A stretch of 64,000 nucleotides of DNA. It comes from Pseudacidovorax sp. NFM-22 (lineage in GTDB: Bacteria; Pseudomonadota; Gammaproteobacteria; Burkholderiales; Burkholderiaceae_C). A program made the position numbers and the translations under genes. The notes beneath the pieces are model-generated. The model ran no database searches. It was not told where the DNA came from and was given only the letters and a program-made list of their open reading frames with translations. Every line of letters begins with the position of its first letter. Position 1 is the stretch's first letter. The stretch lies in assembly GCF_021401245.1 (NCBI RefSeq), contig NZ_JACBFY010000002.1, positions 682,001 through 746,000 of the forward strand, written 5' to 3'. This document shows positions 52,292 to 60,389 of the stretch, piece by piece.

Positions 52292-53323
52292 TCAGCCCTC
52301 CGCGTCTACTGCCGCTTCCCGCCGCCCGTCCGGATAGCGCGCGAAGCGCTCCGGCGCCGCGCCATGCACCGGCGCCGCGTCCGGCCAGGGCCAGCCACCG
52401 AACTGCGTGCGGCGGTAGTCCTGCATGGCCTGCATGATCTCGGCCTGCGAGTTCATGACGAAGGGGCCGTGCTGCGCCACGGGCTCGGCGATGGGCCGGC
52501 CCTGCAGCAGCAGGAATTCGCAGACCTCGTCACCGGCCAGCAGCGCCACCTCGGCATCGGCCCGCAACTCGATGGCCGCCGGCCCCCGCACCGCCTGCCC
52601 GCCCACGGTGGCCGACGCGCCCTTGAAGAAGTACAGCACCCGGTGGGTGCCCTGGCCCCGCGCGGCCGGCAGCGTCCAGGGCGCGCCGGCCTCCAGGCGC
52701 ACGGTCCAGATGGCCACGTCGGCATCGGCCTGTGCCGCCCAGGAATCCGGCGGCGGCGCCAGGGGCGCGTCGGCCCCGTCCAGGCGGCCGGCCACCACGG
52801 TCACGTCCACGCCCTCGGCGCGCCAGTGCGGCACCTGGCCCGACCAGAACATGGTGAAGTGCGGATCGACCATCTTGCGCGCCGCCGGCAGGTTCAGCCA
52901 GATCTGGAACAGCTCCAGCGGGTTGTCCGCGTCCTCGCGCAGCAGCGGGAACATCTCCGAATGCACGATGCCGCGGCCGGCCGTCACCCACTGCACGTCG
53001 CCGCCGCCGAAGCGGGCCGCGGCGCCCAGCGAGTCCGAATGGTCGATCAGCCCGCGGCGCACCAGCGTCACGGTCTCGAAGCCGCGGTGCGGATGGGCCG
53101 GGAAGCCGGGCACGGATTCGCCGTGGTACATGCTCCAGCCGTCCTTGCGGCTGAAGTCGGCACCGATCTCGCGGCCGGCCAGCGAGGCGGCCGGCGCCAT
53201 GCGGCCGTCGCCGCGCGGATAGCCGTCGTCGTGGTACGCACAGAAGAGGAAGGGGTCCACCGTCGGCCAGGGAAAGCCCAGCGGGTGCACGCCCAGGACG
53301 GCAGAGGAGGGGTGGGTGCTCAT
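52292..53323 (-). CDS. Pirin family protein
   Basis: 343 residues; start MSTHPSSAVLGVHPLGFPWPTVDPFLFCAYHDDGYP at 53323; upstream codons look non-coding. Two cupin domains: PAHPHRGFETVTLVRRGLIDHSDSLGAAARFGGGDVQWVTAGRGIVHSEMF supplies His-His-His-Glu metal ligands, second cupin at WTVRLEAGAPWTLPAARGQGTHRVLYFF. Pirins are iron proteins; some are quercetinases or transcription cofactors. Longer than typical (about 290) owing to extensions at both ends. No partner gene. Confidence 0.9.
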   Translation of the reverse strand: MSTHPSSAVLGVHPLGFPWPTVDPFLFCAYHDDGYPRGDGRMAPAASLAGREIGADFSRKDGWSMYHGESVPGFPAHPHRGFETVTLVRRGLIDHSDSLGAAARFGGGDVQWVTAGRGIVHSEMFPLLREDADNPLELFQIWLNLPAARKMVDPHFTMFWSGQVPHWRAEGVDVTVVAGRLDGADAPLAPPPDSWAAQADADVAIWTVRLEAGAPWTLPAARGQGTHRVLYFFKGASATVGGQAVRGPAAIELRADAEVALLAGDEVCEFLLLQGRPIAEPVAQHGPFVMNSQAEIMQAMQDYRRTQFGGWPWPDAAPVHGAAPERFARYPDGRREAAVDAEG

Positions 53324-53539
53324 GGAGAGAGTCTTTCGTTCGTTCGCAAGAAGGCTGGCGGTCAGCCCGAACGCCGAAGATGCGGCGCATATCGCCATTG
53401 TGGAAGCCCCCGCCCGCGCGACAGCCCGGACCATGGGTGCAACAGTGGATTCACCGGCAGCCCCGGGCGGGCGGCGCTACCATCCGCCGTCGTCACACAC
53501 GCGGCATGGCCTTCCCCCCGGCCCCCGCAGGAGCGTTGA

Positions 53540-53827
53540 ATGAGTCAAGACAAGCAGGACCCGACGGCGCAGGCGGTCGAAGCGCTGGAGCGCACCATCG
53601 ACCAGGCCAAGGCGGTGGCCGCCGAGATCCGCCAGGCGGCCGACAACCTGGCTGTCGTGAACACCGTGCTCGAAGAGGCGCTGCCCGACCATGTGCAGGT
53701 CGGCGACGTGGCCCAGGCGCTGGACCAGTCGGGCCAGGTCGAGGAGCAGATCAGCCGCTCCGCCGAGGTGCTGGACGCCCTCGAAGCCGCGCAATCCGAA
53801 GTCGAAAAGAAGGCGCGCCCGCGCTGA
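53540..53827 (+). CDS. Small predicted coiled-coil protein
   Basis: 95 residues, family not recognised. Sequence is almost all helix-forming with heptad-like spacing (AVEALERTIDQAKAVAAEIRQAADNLAVVNTVLEEAL, then VAQALDQSGQVEEQISRSAEVLDALEAAQSEVEKKA), so a coiled-coil hairpin is likely. No signal peptide. Acidic and lacking Cys. Located 105 bp before the response regulator gene on the same strand; the two may be co-expressed. Confidence 0.72.
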   Translation: MSQDKQDPTAQAVEALERTIDQAKAVAAEIRQAADNLAVVNTVLEEALPDHVQVGDVAQALDQSGQVEEQISRSAEVLDALEAAQSEVEKKARPR

Positions 53828-53932
53828 CCCTCCCCGTTCCGTAGGCCGCGTCCCACAGGAAGGGAGGCCCAGGGCGCCCACGCCCGCGCCGCCCCGGCCC
53901 TTAAGCTCCCCTGTTCCAGTCCGCGCCACACC

Positions 53933-54313
53933 ATGGCCGCCCCCCGCATCTTTATCGTCGAAGACAACCCCACCATCCGGGACAGCCTCATCCCCACGCT
54001 CGAAGACCTGACCGACGCCGAGATCGTCGGGCTGGCCGAGGGGGAGGACGAGGCGGTGCGGTGGATGCAGTCGCATTCCGACGGCTGGGACCTTGCCATC
54101 GTCGACCTCTTCCTGCGCCAGGGGTCGGGGCTGGGTGTGCTGCGCCGCGTGCGCAACGGCGGGGCACGGCAGCGCATGGTGGTGCTGACCAACTACGCCA
54201 CGGCCGACATGCGCCGCCGCTGCAGCGACGCCGGGGCCGACCGCGTCTTCGACAAGTCCAACGACCTGGACGCCTTCTTCGACTATTGCAACGCGCAGGG
54301 GCCGGTGCGCTGA
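53933..54313 (+). CDS. Single-domain response regulator
   Basis: 126 residues, receiver domain only. Asp-11 in IFIVEDNPTIRDSLIP, phosphoacceptor Asp-58 in DLAIVDLFLRQGSG, Thr-86 in VVLTNYA and Lys-108 in VFDKSNDLDAF are all in place, so it should be phosphorylated. No output domain, as in CheY-like proteins. No complete kinase is next to it; a degenerate kinase is 2.4 kb downstream. Confidence 0.92.
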   Translation: MAAPRIFIVEDNPTIRDSLIPTLEDLTDAEIVGLAEGEDEAVRWMQSHSDGWDLAIVDLFLRQGSGLGVLRRVRNGGARQRMVVLTNYATADMRRRCSDAGADRVFDKSNDLDAFFDYCNAQGPVR

Positions 54314-54405
54314 GCGCCGGCCGGCCACGCAGGCCGGGCACTGAGGCACACGGGCGGCGCGGCCGGTGCTGGACAAGCGGGCACGCATCCCGCTACACCT
54401 CGGGG

Positions 54406-55866
54406 ATGTCTTCCTCGCCGGCCCCTTCCTCTTCTTCCCTCTCCACACTGCCGACCGAGCTCTGGCAACTGGGCGCCGCCCAGACGGCCGCCCTGGTCGC
54501 CAGTCGTCGCATCTCCGCCACCGAGGCCACGCAGGCGGCCCTGGCGCGGCTGGAGGCGGTCAACCCCGCCCTGAACGCCGTGGTCGACCACCGGCCCGAC
54601 GAGGCGCTGCGCCGCGCCGCCGACATCGACGCCGCGCTGGCCCGCGGCGAGGCGGTGGGGCCGCTGGCCGGCGTGCCGGTCACCCTCAAGGTCAACGTCG
54701 ACCAGGCCGGCTTCGCCACCACCAACGGCGTGCGCCTGCAGAAGGACCTCGTCGCCGAACACAACAGCCCGCTGGTGGACAGCCTGCTGGCCGCCGGCGC
54801 GGTGCTCATCGGCCGTACCAACACGCCCGCCTTCAGCTACCGCTGGTTCACCAGCAACCAGTTGCACGGCGTGACGCGCAATCCGCGCAACCCGGCGCTG
54901 ACGCCCGGCGGCTCTTCCGGCGGTGCGGCCGCAGCGGTGGCCGCGGGCATCGGTGCCATCGGCCATGGCACGGACATCGCCGGCTCGATCCGCTACCCGG
55001 CCTATGCCTGCGGCGTGCATGGCCTGCGGCCCAGCTTCGGCCGGGTGGCGGCGTGGAATGCCTCCAGTCCCGAGCGCACCATCGGCGGCCAGCTGACGGC
55101 CGTCTCCGGCCCCATCGCGCGGCATGTGCACGACCTGCGCCTCGCGCTGGCCGCCATGGCCCGGCCGGATGCGCGCGATCCCTGGTCGGTGGCGGCGCCG
55201 CTGGTCGGGCCCGCCGTGCCGCGCCGGGCCGCGCTGTGCGTGCGCCCGGACGGCCTGGCCACCACCGCCCCCGTCGAGGCAGCGCTGCGCGACGCGGCCG
55301 CCCGCCTGCGCGACGCCGGCTGGCTGGTGGACGAGGTGGGGGCGCTGCCGCCGCTGAAGGCCGCTGCCGACGACCAGACGCTGCTGTGGGTGGGCGATGG
55401 CTACGAGGCCCAGTTGCGCACGGCCGAGCGCGAGGGCGACCCGGCGGCGCTGGTCGTGCTGCGCGGGCAGGCCGAGGTGGCGGCGCGCATGGACAGCGCG
55501 GCGCTGTCGGCCATCCTGGTGCGGCGCGCGACGCTCACGCGGCAGTGGCAGCGCTTTTTGCACGAGCACTATCCGCTGGTGCTGCTGCCGGTGTCGGCCG
55601 AGCTGCCCTTCCCGGTCGACCTGGACCTGCAGGGCCCCGAAGGCTATGCCCGCGTGTGGGCAGCGCAGATGACGCAGATCGCGCTGCCCTTCATGGGCCT
55701 GCCGGGCCTGACGGTGAGCACCGGCATGGCCGAGGGTGAGCACGGTCCGGCGCCCGTGGGCGTGCAACTGGTGGCGGCCCGCTTCCGCGAGGACCTGTGC
55801 CTGGAAGCCGCCGAGGCCATCGAGACCCGCGGCACGCCGCCCTCTCCCGTGACGCCGCGCGGCTGA
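54406..55866 (+). CDS. Amidase (amidase-signature family) 3
   Basis: 486 residues; start at 54406. Triad: Lys-95 (VTLKVNVDQ), Ser-170/171 (TPGGSSGGAAAA) and nucleophile Ser-194 (DIAGSIRYPA). Hydrolyses an unknown amide. It lies between the response regulator and the convergent FKBP gene and does not overlap either. Confidence 0.92.
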   Translation: MSSSPAPSSSSLSTLPTELWQLGAAQTAALVASRRISATEATQAALARLEAVNPALNAVVDHRPDEALRRAADIDAALARGEAVGPLAGVPVTLKVNVDQAGFATTNGVRLQKDLVAEHNSPLVDSLLAAGAVLIGRTNTPAFSYRWFTSNQLHGVTRNPRNPALTPGGSSGGAAAAVAAGIGAIGHGTDIAGSIRYPAYACGVHGLRPSFGRVAAWNASSPERTIGGQLTAVSGPIARHVHDLRLALAAMARPDARDPWSVAAPLVGPAVPRRAALCVRPDGLATTAPVEAALRDAAARLRDAGWLVDEVGALPPLKAAADDQTLLWVGDGYEAQLRTAEREGDPAALVVLRGQAEVAARMDSAALSAILVRRATLTRQWQRFLHEHYPLVLLPVSAELPFPVDLDLQGPEGYARVWAAQMTQIALPFMGLPGLTVSTGMAEGEHGPAPVGVQLVAARFREDLCLEAAEAIETRGTPPSPVTPRG

Positions 55867-55944
55867 GACCGCCTTGGGGCGCCGGGCACGTCCCGTCGCG
55901 TCTACGGCAGCCCCGGGCCGCGCCGGGGCAAGGCACCAGGGCCT

Positions 55945-56424
55945 TCAGTGGTGATGGCCACCATCGCCATGCACATGGCGATGGGCGATCTCCTCGCCGG
56001 TGGCGGCACGCACGGCCACCACGTTCAGCTGGATGCGCAGGCTGCGGCCGGCCAGGGGATGGTTGCCGTCCAGCAGCACCTGCGGCCCCTTGATCTTGAC
56101 CACGTTGAACACATGCGGCTCGCCGTTGTCGAGCTGGCCGCGCAGCTGGCCGCCGACCTTCACGCCCGGCGGGAATTCGCTCTTGGGGATGGTGCGCAGC
56201 AGGCTCTCGTCGCGCGCGCCGAAGGCCTGCTCGGGCGACAGGTTCAGCGTGGCCTGGTGGCCGGCCGTCTGGCCGTCCAGGGCCGTCTCGATGGCGGGCA
56301 GGATGTTGTCGTAGCCGCCGTGCAGGTACACGACCGGCTCCTTGGGGCTGTCGAGCAGCTGGCCGCTCTGGGCGTCCGCGATGCGCAGGCGCAGGGTGAC
56401 GACGGTGTCTTGGGTGATCTGCAT
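55945..56424 (-). CDS. FKBP-type peptidyl-prolyl isomerase, SlyD-like
   Basis: 159 residues; start MQITQDTVVTLRLRIADAQSG at 56424. SlyD-like build: FKBP core at both ends of an inserted flap (FGARDESLLRTIPKSEFPPGVKVGGQLRG), and a C-terminal HRHVHGDGGHHH metal-binding tail. SlyD homologues are chaperones and metal carriers, often for nickel enzymes. Shorter than E. coli SlyD with a much smaller Cys-free tail. Confidence 0.92.
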   Translation of the reverse strand: MQITQDTVVTLRLRIADAQSGQLLDSPKEPVVYLHGGYDNILPAIETALDGQTAGHQATLNLSPEQAFGARDESLLRTIPKSEFPPGVKVGGQLRGQLDNGEPHVFNVVKIKGPQVLLDGNHPLAGRSLRIQLNVVAVRAATGEEIAHRHVHGDGGHHH

Positions 56425-56711
56425 GAAGGAAAAAGGCTGGAGGGCCGCGGACGGCCTGTTCGTAAGAGGTGGGCCGGCCTTGCGCTGCAAGCAGGCGCGC
56501 CGCCGGCCTGGGGGCGCCGGGGCCCGCCACAGGGCTGCCGATTGTGCGTGAAGGCCGGCGCGCGCACCGCCGCCGTGCCCAGGGCCCGTGGCGTCGTCAT
56601 TGGCCTACCCGCGGTGGCGCCGACGGCGCATCGGCGCACCCCGGCGCGCGCCCGACCATCGTCCTCCCGTCCCCACCCATCGCCTTTCCGTTCCCGCATC
56701 CAGGAGCGCCC

Positions 56712-57428
56712 ATGCACGACCCGGATTCCGCCCCCGCCGAGCCGCCCGCGTCCCACGGCCGGCCCGACCTGCAGCCGCTGGAGGCCATGCGCGACGCGCT
56801 CCAGGCCCAGGTGCACCAGCTGGAGCGCCAGCTCGCCCGGCTGAGCCACGACCTGCGCAACCCGCTGGGCGCCATCCGGCTGGGCACCGAGCTACTGCGC
56901 CGCGGGGCGCTCGATCCGCAGCAGCGGCAGGTGCTGGACCACATCGACAGCGCCGGCGAGCGCGCCCAGCAGCTGATCGACCAGCGCATCGCCGAGGCCC
57001 AGACCGCCGCCAGCGCCGACGAGCCGCACCGCCCCGTGGCCCTGCATGCGCTGGTGGCCCAGTGCGTGGAGACGCTGGCGCAGGCCTTCCCCGGCCATGC
57101 GCTGGAGCACGACCGGCTGGGCGAAGGCCATTGCCAGGCCGACCCGGACCGCCTGGCCCAGCTGGTGGGCCGCATGGTGGCCGAAGCCGCCGCCGTCGCG
57201 ACCCCGGGCAGCGGGCTCATCGTCGCCTCCATCGTGGAGCCCGAGCGCTTCCGCATCGCGGTGCATGCGCCCACGCCGGCGGAAGGCGAGGCACCCGACG
57301 GAGGCGGCGAGGACCGCCTGCGCGACGCCGTGCGCAGCCAGAGCGGCCGGCTGGAGGTGATGCGCCAGGCGGCACCGCCCGGGCGCACCCTGGTCGCGAG
57401 CTTCGCGCGCGCCGCGGCGGCCCTTTGA
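56712..57428 (+). CDS. Histidine kinase-like protein with degenerate ATPase domain
   Basis: 238 residues; start MHDPDSAPAEPPASHGRPDL. The dimerisation helix has RLSHDLRNPLGAIR with His-46, a normal phosphoacceptor. The following region looks like an HATPase remnant: QADPDRLAQLVGRMVAEAAAV replaces the usual N-box, with Glu-158 where Asn is expected, and no DxGxG motif follows. It lacks membrane segments, so it is cytosolic. It may need another kinase or act as a phosphotransfer protein. Confidence 0.78.
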   Translation: MHDPDSAPAEPPASHGRPDLQPLEAMRDALQAQVHQLERQLARLSHDLRNPLGAIRLGTELLRRGALDPQQRQVLDHIDSAGERAQQLIDQRIAEAQTAASADEPHRPVALHALVAQCVETLAQAFPGHALEHDRLGEGHCQADPDRLAQLVGRMVAEAAAVATPGSGLIVASIVEPERFRIAVHAPTPAEGEAPDGGGEDRLRDAVRSQSGRLEVMRQAAPPGRTLVASFARAAAAL

Positions 57429-57463
57429 CCCTTTTCTTTCTTCCCCCTTTGCAGGAGCCCCTC

Positions 57464-57682
57464 ATGCCCGACGACCACACCCTCATCGCCCCCGCCGGCA
57501 ACGACCCTGACCGTATCGACCTGCAGTCCGAGGGCGCGGTGGCCGAATGGGCACGCCGCATGGACATCGACGAGGCGCGGCTGCGCGCCGCGGTGGCCGC
57601 CGTCGGCGACCGCGCCACCGACGTCGCCCGCCACCTTGCGGACGGCGACGGCACGGCCCAGCAGGAGCGGCCACCGGCCTGA
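57464..57682 (+). CDS. DUF3606 domain protein
   Basis: 72 residues; start MPDDHTLIAPAGNDPDRIDLQSEGAVAEWARRMDIDEARLRAAVAAVGDRATDVARHL. The pattern DRIDL...WARRMDIDEARLRAAVAAVG..A.DV..HL is the DUF3606 signature, a small helical domain of unknown function often stress-linked. It lies 35 bp after the kinase-like gene on the same strand. Confidence 0.9.
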   Translation: MPDDHTLIAPAGNDPDRIDLQSEGAVAEWARRMDIDEARLRAAVAAVGDRATDVARHLADGDGTAQQERPPA

Positions 57683-57806
57683 CCCCGCCGCGCATCGCAC
57701 TTGGCCTACCCGCAAAGCGCGCCTTGACGCATGGCCGCAGCAGCGCGGGGACCGCACACTGGCGGCATCCGTGCGCCGTCGTACGCGTCTCCAGAAAGCC
57801 GCCGCC

Positions 57807-58967
57807 ATGACCTTCAAGCAACTCTTCTCGCTGTGCAAGAAAGCCGTCGTCGCCTGGAGCGACGACTTCGCCCCCAGCATGGGGGCCGCGATCAGCTACT
57901 ACACCCTCTTCTCGCTCGCGCCGCTGCTGGTGATCGTGATCGCCATTGCCGGCGCGCTGTTCGGCCGCGAGGCGGTGCAGGGCGAGATCGTGGGCCAGCT
58001 CTCCGGCCTCATCGGCCGCGAGGCGGCCATCGCGGTGCAGGGCCTGATCCGCAGCGCCAGCGAGCCCGGCAAAGGGCTGGTGGCGGGGCTGATCGGCGTG
58101 GGCGTGCTCATCGTCGGTGCCACCACCGTGTTCGCTGAACTGCAGAGCGCGCTGGACCGCATCTGGCATGTGCCGCCCTCGGCCAAGCCCAAGGGCGTGT
58201 GGTCGGTGCTGCGGGCGCGGGTGCTCTCCTTCGGGCTGATCCTGGGGCTGGCCTTCCTGTTGATGGTGTCGCTGCTGGTGTCGGCCTTCCTGGCCGCCAT
58301 GGGCAGCTGGGTGGGCGCGCTGCTGCCGGGCTGGGAGCTGATGCTGCAGCTGCTCAACATCGCCATCTCCTTCGCGATCATGACGCTGCTGTTCGCCATG
58401 ATCTACAAGTTCATGCCCACCACGCGCATCGCCTGGCGCGACGTGTGGGTGGGTGCCGCCGTCACGTCGATGCTCTTCCAGGTGGGCAAGACGGCCATCG
58501 CGCTGTACCTGGGCCGCAGCAGCATGACCGAGTCCTTCGCGGCCGCCGGCTCGCTGGTGGTGCTGCTGGTGTGGGTGTACTACGCGGCGCAGATCTTCCT
58601 GCTGGGTGCGGAGTTCACCAAGGTCTATGCGCTGGAGCACGGCTCGGTGGCCGATGCGCGGCTGGCCGCCAGCGCGGCCCAGCCGCCCGCCGTGCCCACC
58701 CAGACCACGACCGGCCAGCCCGACGCGGGCGACGCGCCGCTGCCGCCCGCGGCCGTGGCGCTGACGCAGACCGGCGAGGTGCAGGCCGAGGTGGACCGGC
58801 GGCTGCAGGGCGCCACGCGCGACCTGGCGCGACAGCTGCTGCTGCTCGGTGGCGCCACCGTGCTGAGCGTGGCCGCCTCGCAGTGGCAGAAGCGCCTGCG
58901 CAAGAAGGACAAGCTGCGGCGCAAGGCATTCGGCCGGCGCAGTGGCCCGCGCGGCACCACCGCCTGA
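57807..58967 (+). CDS. YihY/virulence factor BrkB family membrane protein
   Basis: 386 residues; start MTFKQLFSLCKKAVVAWSDDFAPSMGAAISYYTLFSLAPLLVIVIAIAG. Six predicted helices with the typical GAAISYYTLFSLAPLL, IWHVPPSAKPKGVWSVL and VLLVWVYYAAQIFLLGAEFTKVYA motifs. A ~120-residue Ala/Pro-rich and then basic C-terminal tail (RLRKKDKLRRKAFGRRSG) is longer than in most relatives. Function in the family is unproven; inner-membrane integrity has been suggested. Confidence 0.9.
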   Translation: MTFKQLFSLCKKAVVAWSDDFAPSMGAAISYYTLFSLAPLLVIVIAIAGALFGREAVQGEIVGQLSGLIGREAAIAVQGLIRSASEPGKGLVAGLIGVGVLIVGATTVFAELQSALDRIWHVPPSAKPKGVWSVLRARVLSFGLILGLAFLLMVSLLVSAFLAAMGSWVGALLPGWELMLQLLNIAISFAIMTLLFAMIYKFMPTTRIAWRDVWVGAAVTSMLFQVGKTAIALYLGRSSMTESFAAAGSLVVLLVWVYYAAQIFLLGAEFTKVYALEHGSVADARLAASAAQPPAVPTQTTTGQPDAGDAPLPPAAVALTQTGEVQAEVDRRLQGATRDLARQLLLLGGATVLSVAASQWQKRLRKKDKLRRKAFGRRSGPRGTTA

Positions 58968-59115
58968 AGAAGCTACGGGCAGTGCGCTGAAAACGACTGA
59001 CGACCGGCTGAGTAAACGAGTAAAACCCTTCTTTACACGCCGGCGGTCCGCCGGGCGGATGCGCGCAGGCGTTGATCGGGGACATCGCCCGACCGGGCAC
59101 TTCGAACATCCGCCC

Positions 59116-59397
59116 ATGAAGACAAGCTCCCGCCCCTCTTCCTCCCCCTTCCGGCTGTGTGCGCTGGCCGTGCTGCCGGCCGCGCTGCTGGCCGGGTGCG
59201 TGGTGGCCCCCGAGCCGGTGCACGTGGTGCCGCGGCCTGTGGTGGTCACGCCGCCCGTGTATGCACCGCCGCCCACCGTGGTCTATGTGGCGCCCACCTA
59301 TGCGATGCCGGCTCCGGGCTATGTGTGGCACTACCACCCGCGCCACGGCTGGGGCTGGTACCACCCCGTCTACGGCTGGCACCGCGGCTGGCACTGA
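59116..59397 (+). CDS. Aromatic/His-rich lipoprotein
   Basis: 93 residues; start MKTSSRPSSSPFRLCALAVLPAALLAGCVVAPE, with lipobox LAGC. The mature part is a Pro/Val/Tyr-rich stretch followed by YVWHYHPRHGWGWYHPVYGW, a tail of Trp, Tyr and His at short regular spacing (HGWGWYH, YGWHRGWH). Small outer-membrane lipoproteins with such YxW/HxW tails exist in many proteobacteria, without known function. Preceded by a possible A/T-rich promoter (TTTACA near 59033). Confidence 0.85.
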   Translation: MKTSSRPSSSPFRLCALAVLPAALLAGCVVAPEPVHVVPRPVVVTPPVYAPPPTVVYVAPTYAMPAPGYVWHYHPRHGWGWYHPVYGWHRGWH

Positions 59398-59432
59398 GCG
59401 GCGCGGCGCCTGATGCGCAGGGCCGGGCGTTG

Positions 59433-59450
59433 CCGCCGCGCCTGCGGCGG
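59433..59450. terminator. Weak bidirectional hairpin between convergent genes
   Basis: CCGCCGC (59433-59439) and GCGGCGG (59444-59450) flank GCCT, immediately before the end of the transglutaminase gene and 36 bp after the lipoprotein stop. No T-run, so termination is uncertain. Confidence 0.35.
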
Positions 59451-59451
59451 G

Positions 59452-60231
59452 CTACACCTGCTCGACCGTCACGCGCATCTCCTCGATCGCGATCTCGCCG
59501 TAGTTGGAGATGAAGGCCACGTCCGCTGCGTCGCGGCCGTAGCCCACCACCAGGCGGCCGCCGCGCGGCTCGGCCTGGGTGGCGTCGAAGGTGTACCAGC
59601 GGCCGCCGATGAAGGCCTCGAACCAGGCGTGCATGTCCATCGGGTCGAGCTTGTGCAGATAGCCGACCACCTGCCGCGCGGGGATCTGCAGCGCCCGCGT
59701 GAGCGCGATGCCCACGTGCGAGAAGTCCCGGCACACGCCCTTGCCGAGGTTCAGCGTGCCCAGCGCGTCGGTGCTGGCGTCGCTCACGCCGTATTCGTAG
59801 GTGATGTGCTCGTGGATCCAACGCCGGATGGCCTCCACCTGCGCATAGCCGGCCGGGAGGTCGCCGACGATCTCGCGCGCGCGGCCGGCCAGCCGGTCCG
59901 ACGGGCAGTAGCGACTGGGCAGCAGGTACATCAGCGCCGCGTCGGGCAACTGGTCCACGGGCGTGACCGGCGCGGCGGGCTCGACGGCGAGGGCGTCCTC
60001 GGTCTCCATCTCCACCTGCACCTCGATCTCCATGCCCCCGGCCGGCACCACGAAGCGCTGGCCGAGGTTGCCGTACGGGTCCACGTACTCCACCGTGGGC
60101 ACCCAGGGCCGCAGGTGGTAGTGCTCGCTGACCACCCATTGGGCCAAGCCACTGCGCGGGCGCAGCATGGCGACGACGGGGCAGGGCTGCTGGCAGTCCA
60201 GCTTGAGGAAATTGGTGGCTTTGAGGCGCAT
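59452..60231 (-). CDS. Transglutaminase-like domain protein
   Basis: 259 residues; start MRLKATNFLKLDCQQPCPVVAMLRPRSGLAQWV at 60231. N-terminal strand-rich domain of the bacterial transglutaminase N-type (HYHLRPWVPTVEYVDPYGNLGQRFVVPAG), then the core: GKGVCRDFSHVGIALTRAL with catalytic Cys, AWFEAFIGGRWYTFDATQ with the His/Asp pair. No signal peptide. Function unknown. Divergent from the CYTH-CHAD gene. Confidence 0.9.
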   Translation of the reverse strand: MRLKATNFLKLDCQQPCPVVAMLRPRSGLAQWVVSEHYHLRPWVPTVEYVDPYGNLGQRFVVPAGGMEIEVQVEMETEDALAVEPAAPVTPVDQLPDAALMYLLPSRYCPSDRLAGRAREIVGDLPAGYAQVEAIRRWIHEHITYEYGVSDASTDALGTLNLGKGVCRDFSHVGIALTRALQIPARQVVGYLHKLDPMDMHAWFEAFIGGRWYTFDATQAEPRGGRLVVGYGRDAADVAFISNYGEIAIEEMRVTVEQV

Positions 60232-60389
60232 GAAAGGGCTCGGCTCGGTCGACGGGGACAATGACACACAGGCCTGCCACCATCGGCAGGCGGCGGCATT
60301 CTGGGCACCGACGCCCGCGCGGCCTGTCGGCTGGAGGCCCGAGCCGCTGGACGCCAACGCCGCGGCACGCGCACTCCTACCAAGCACCC

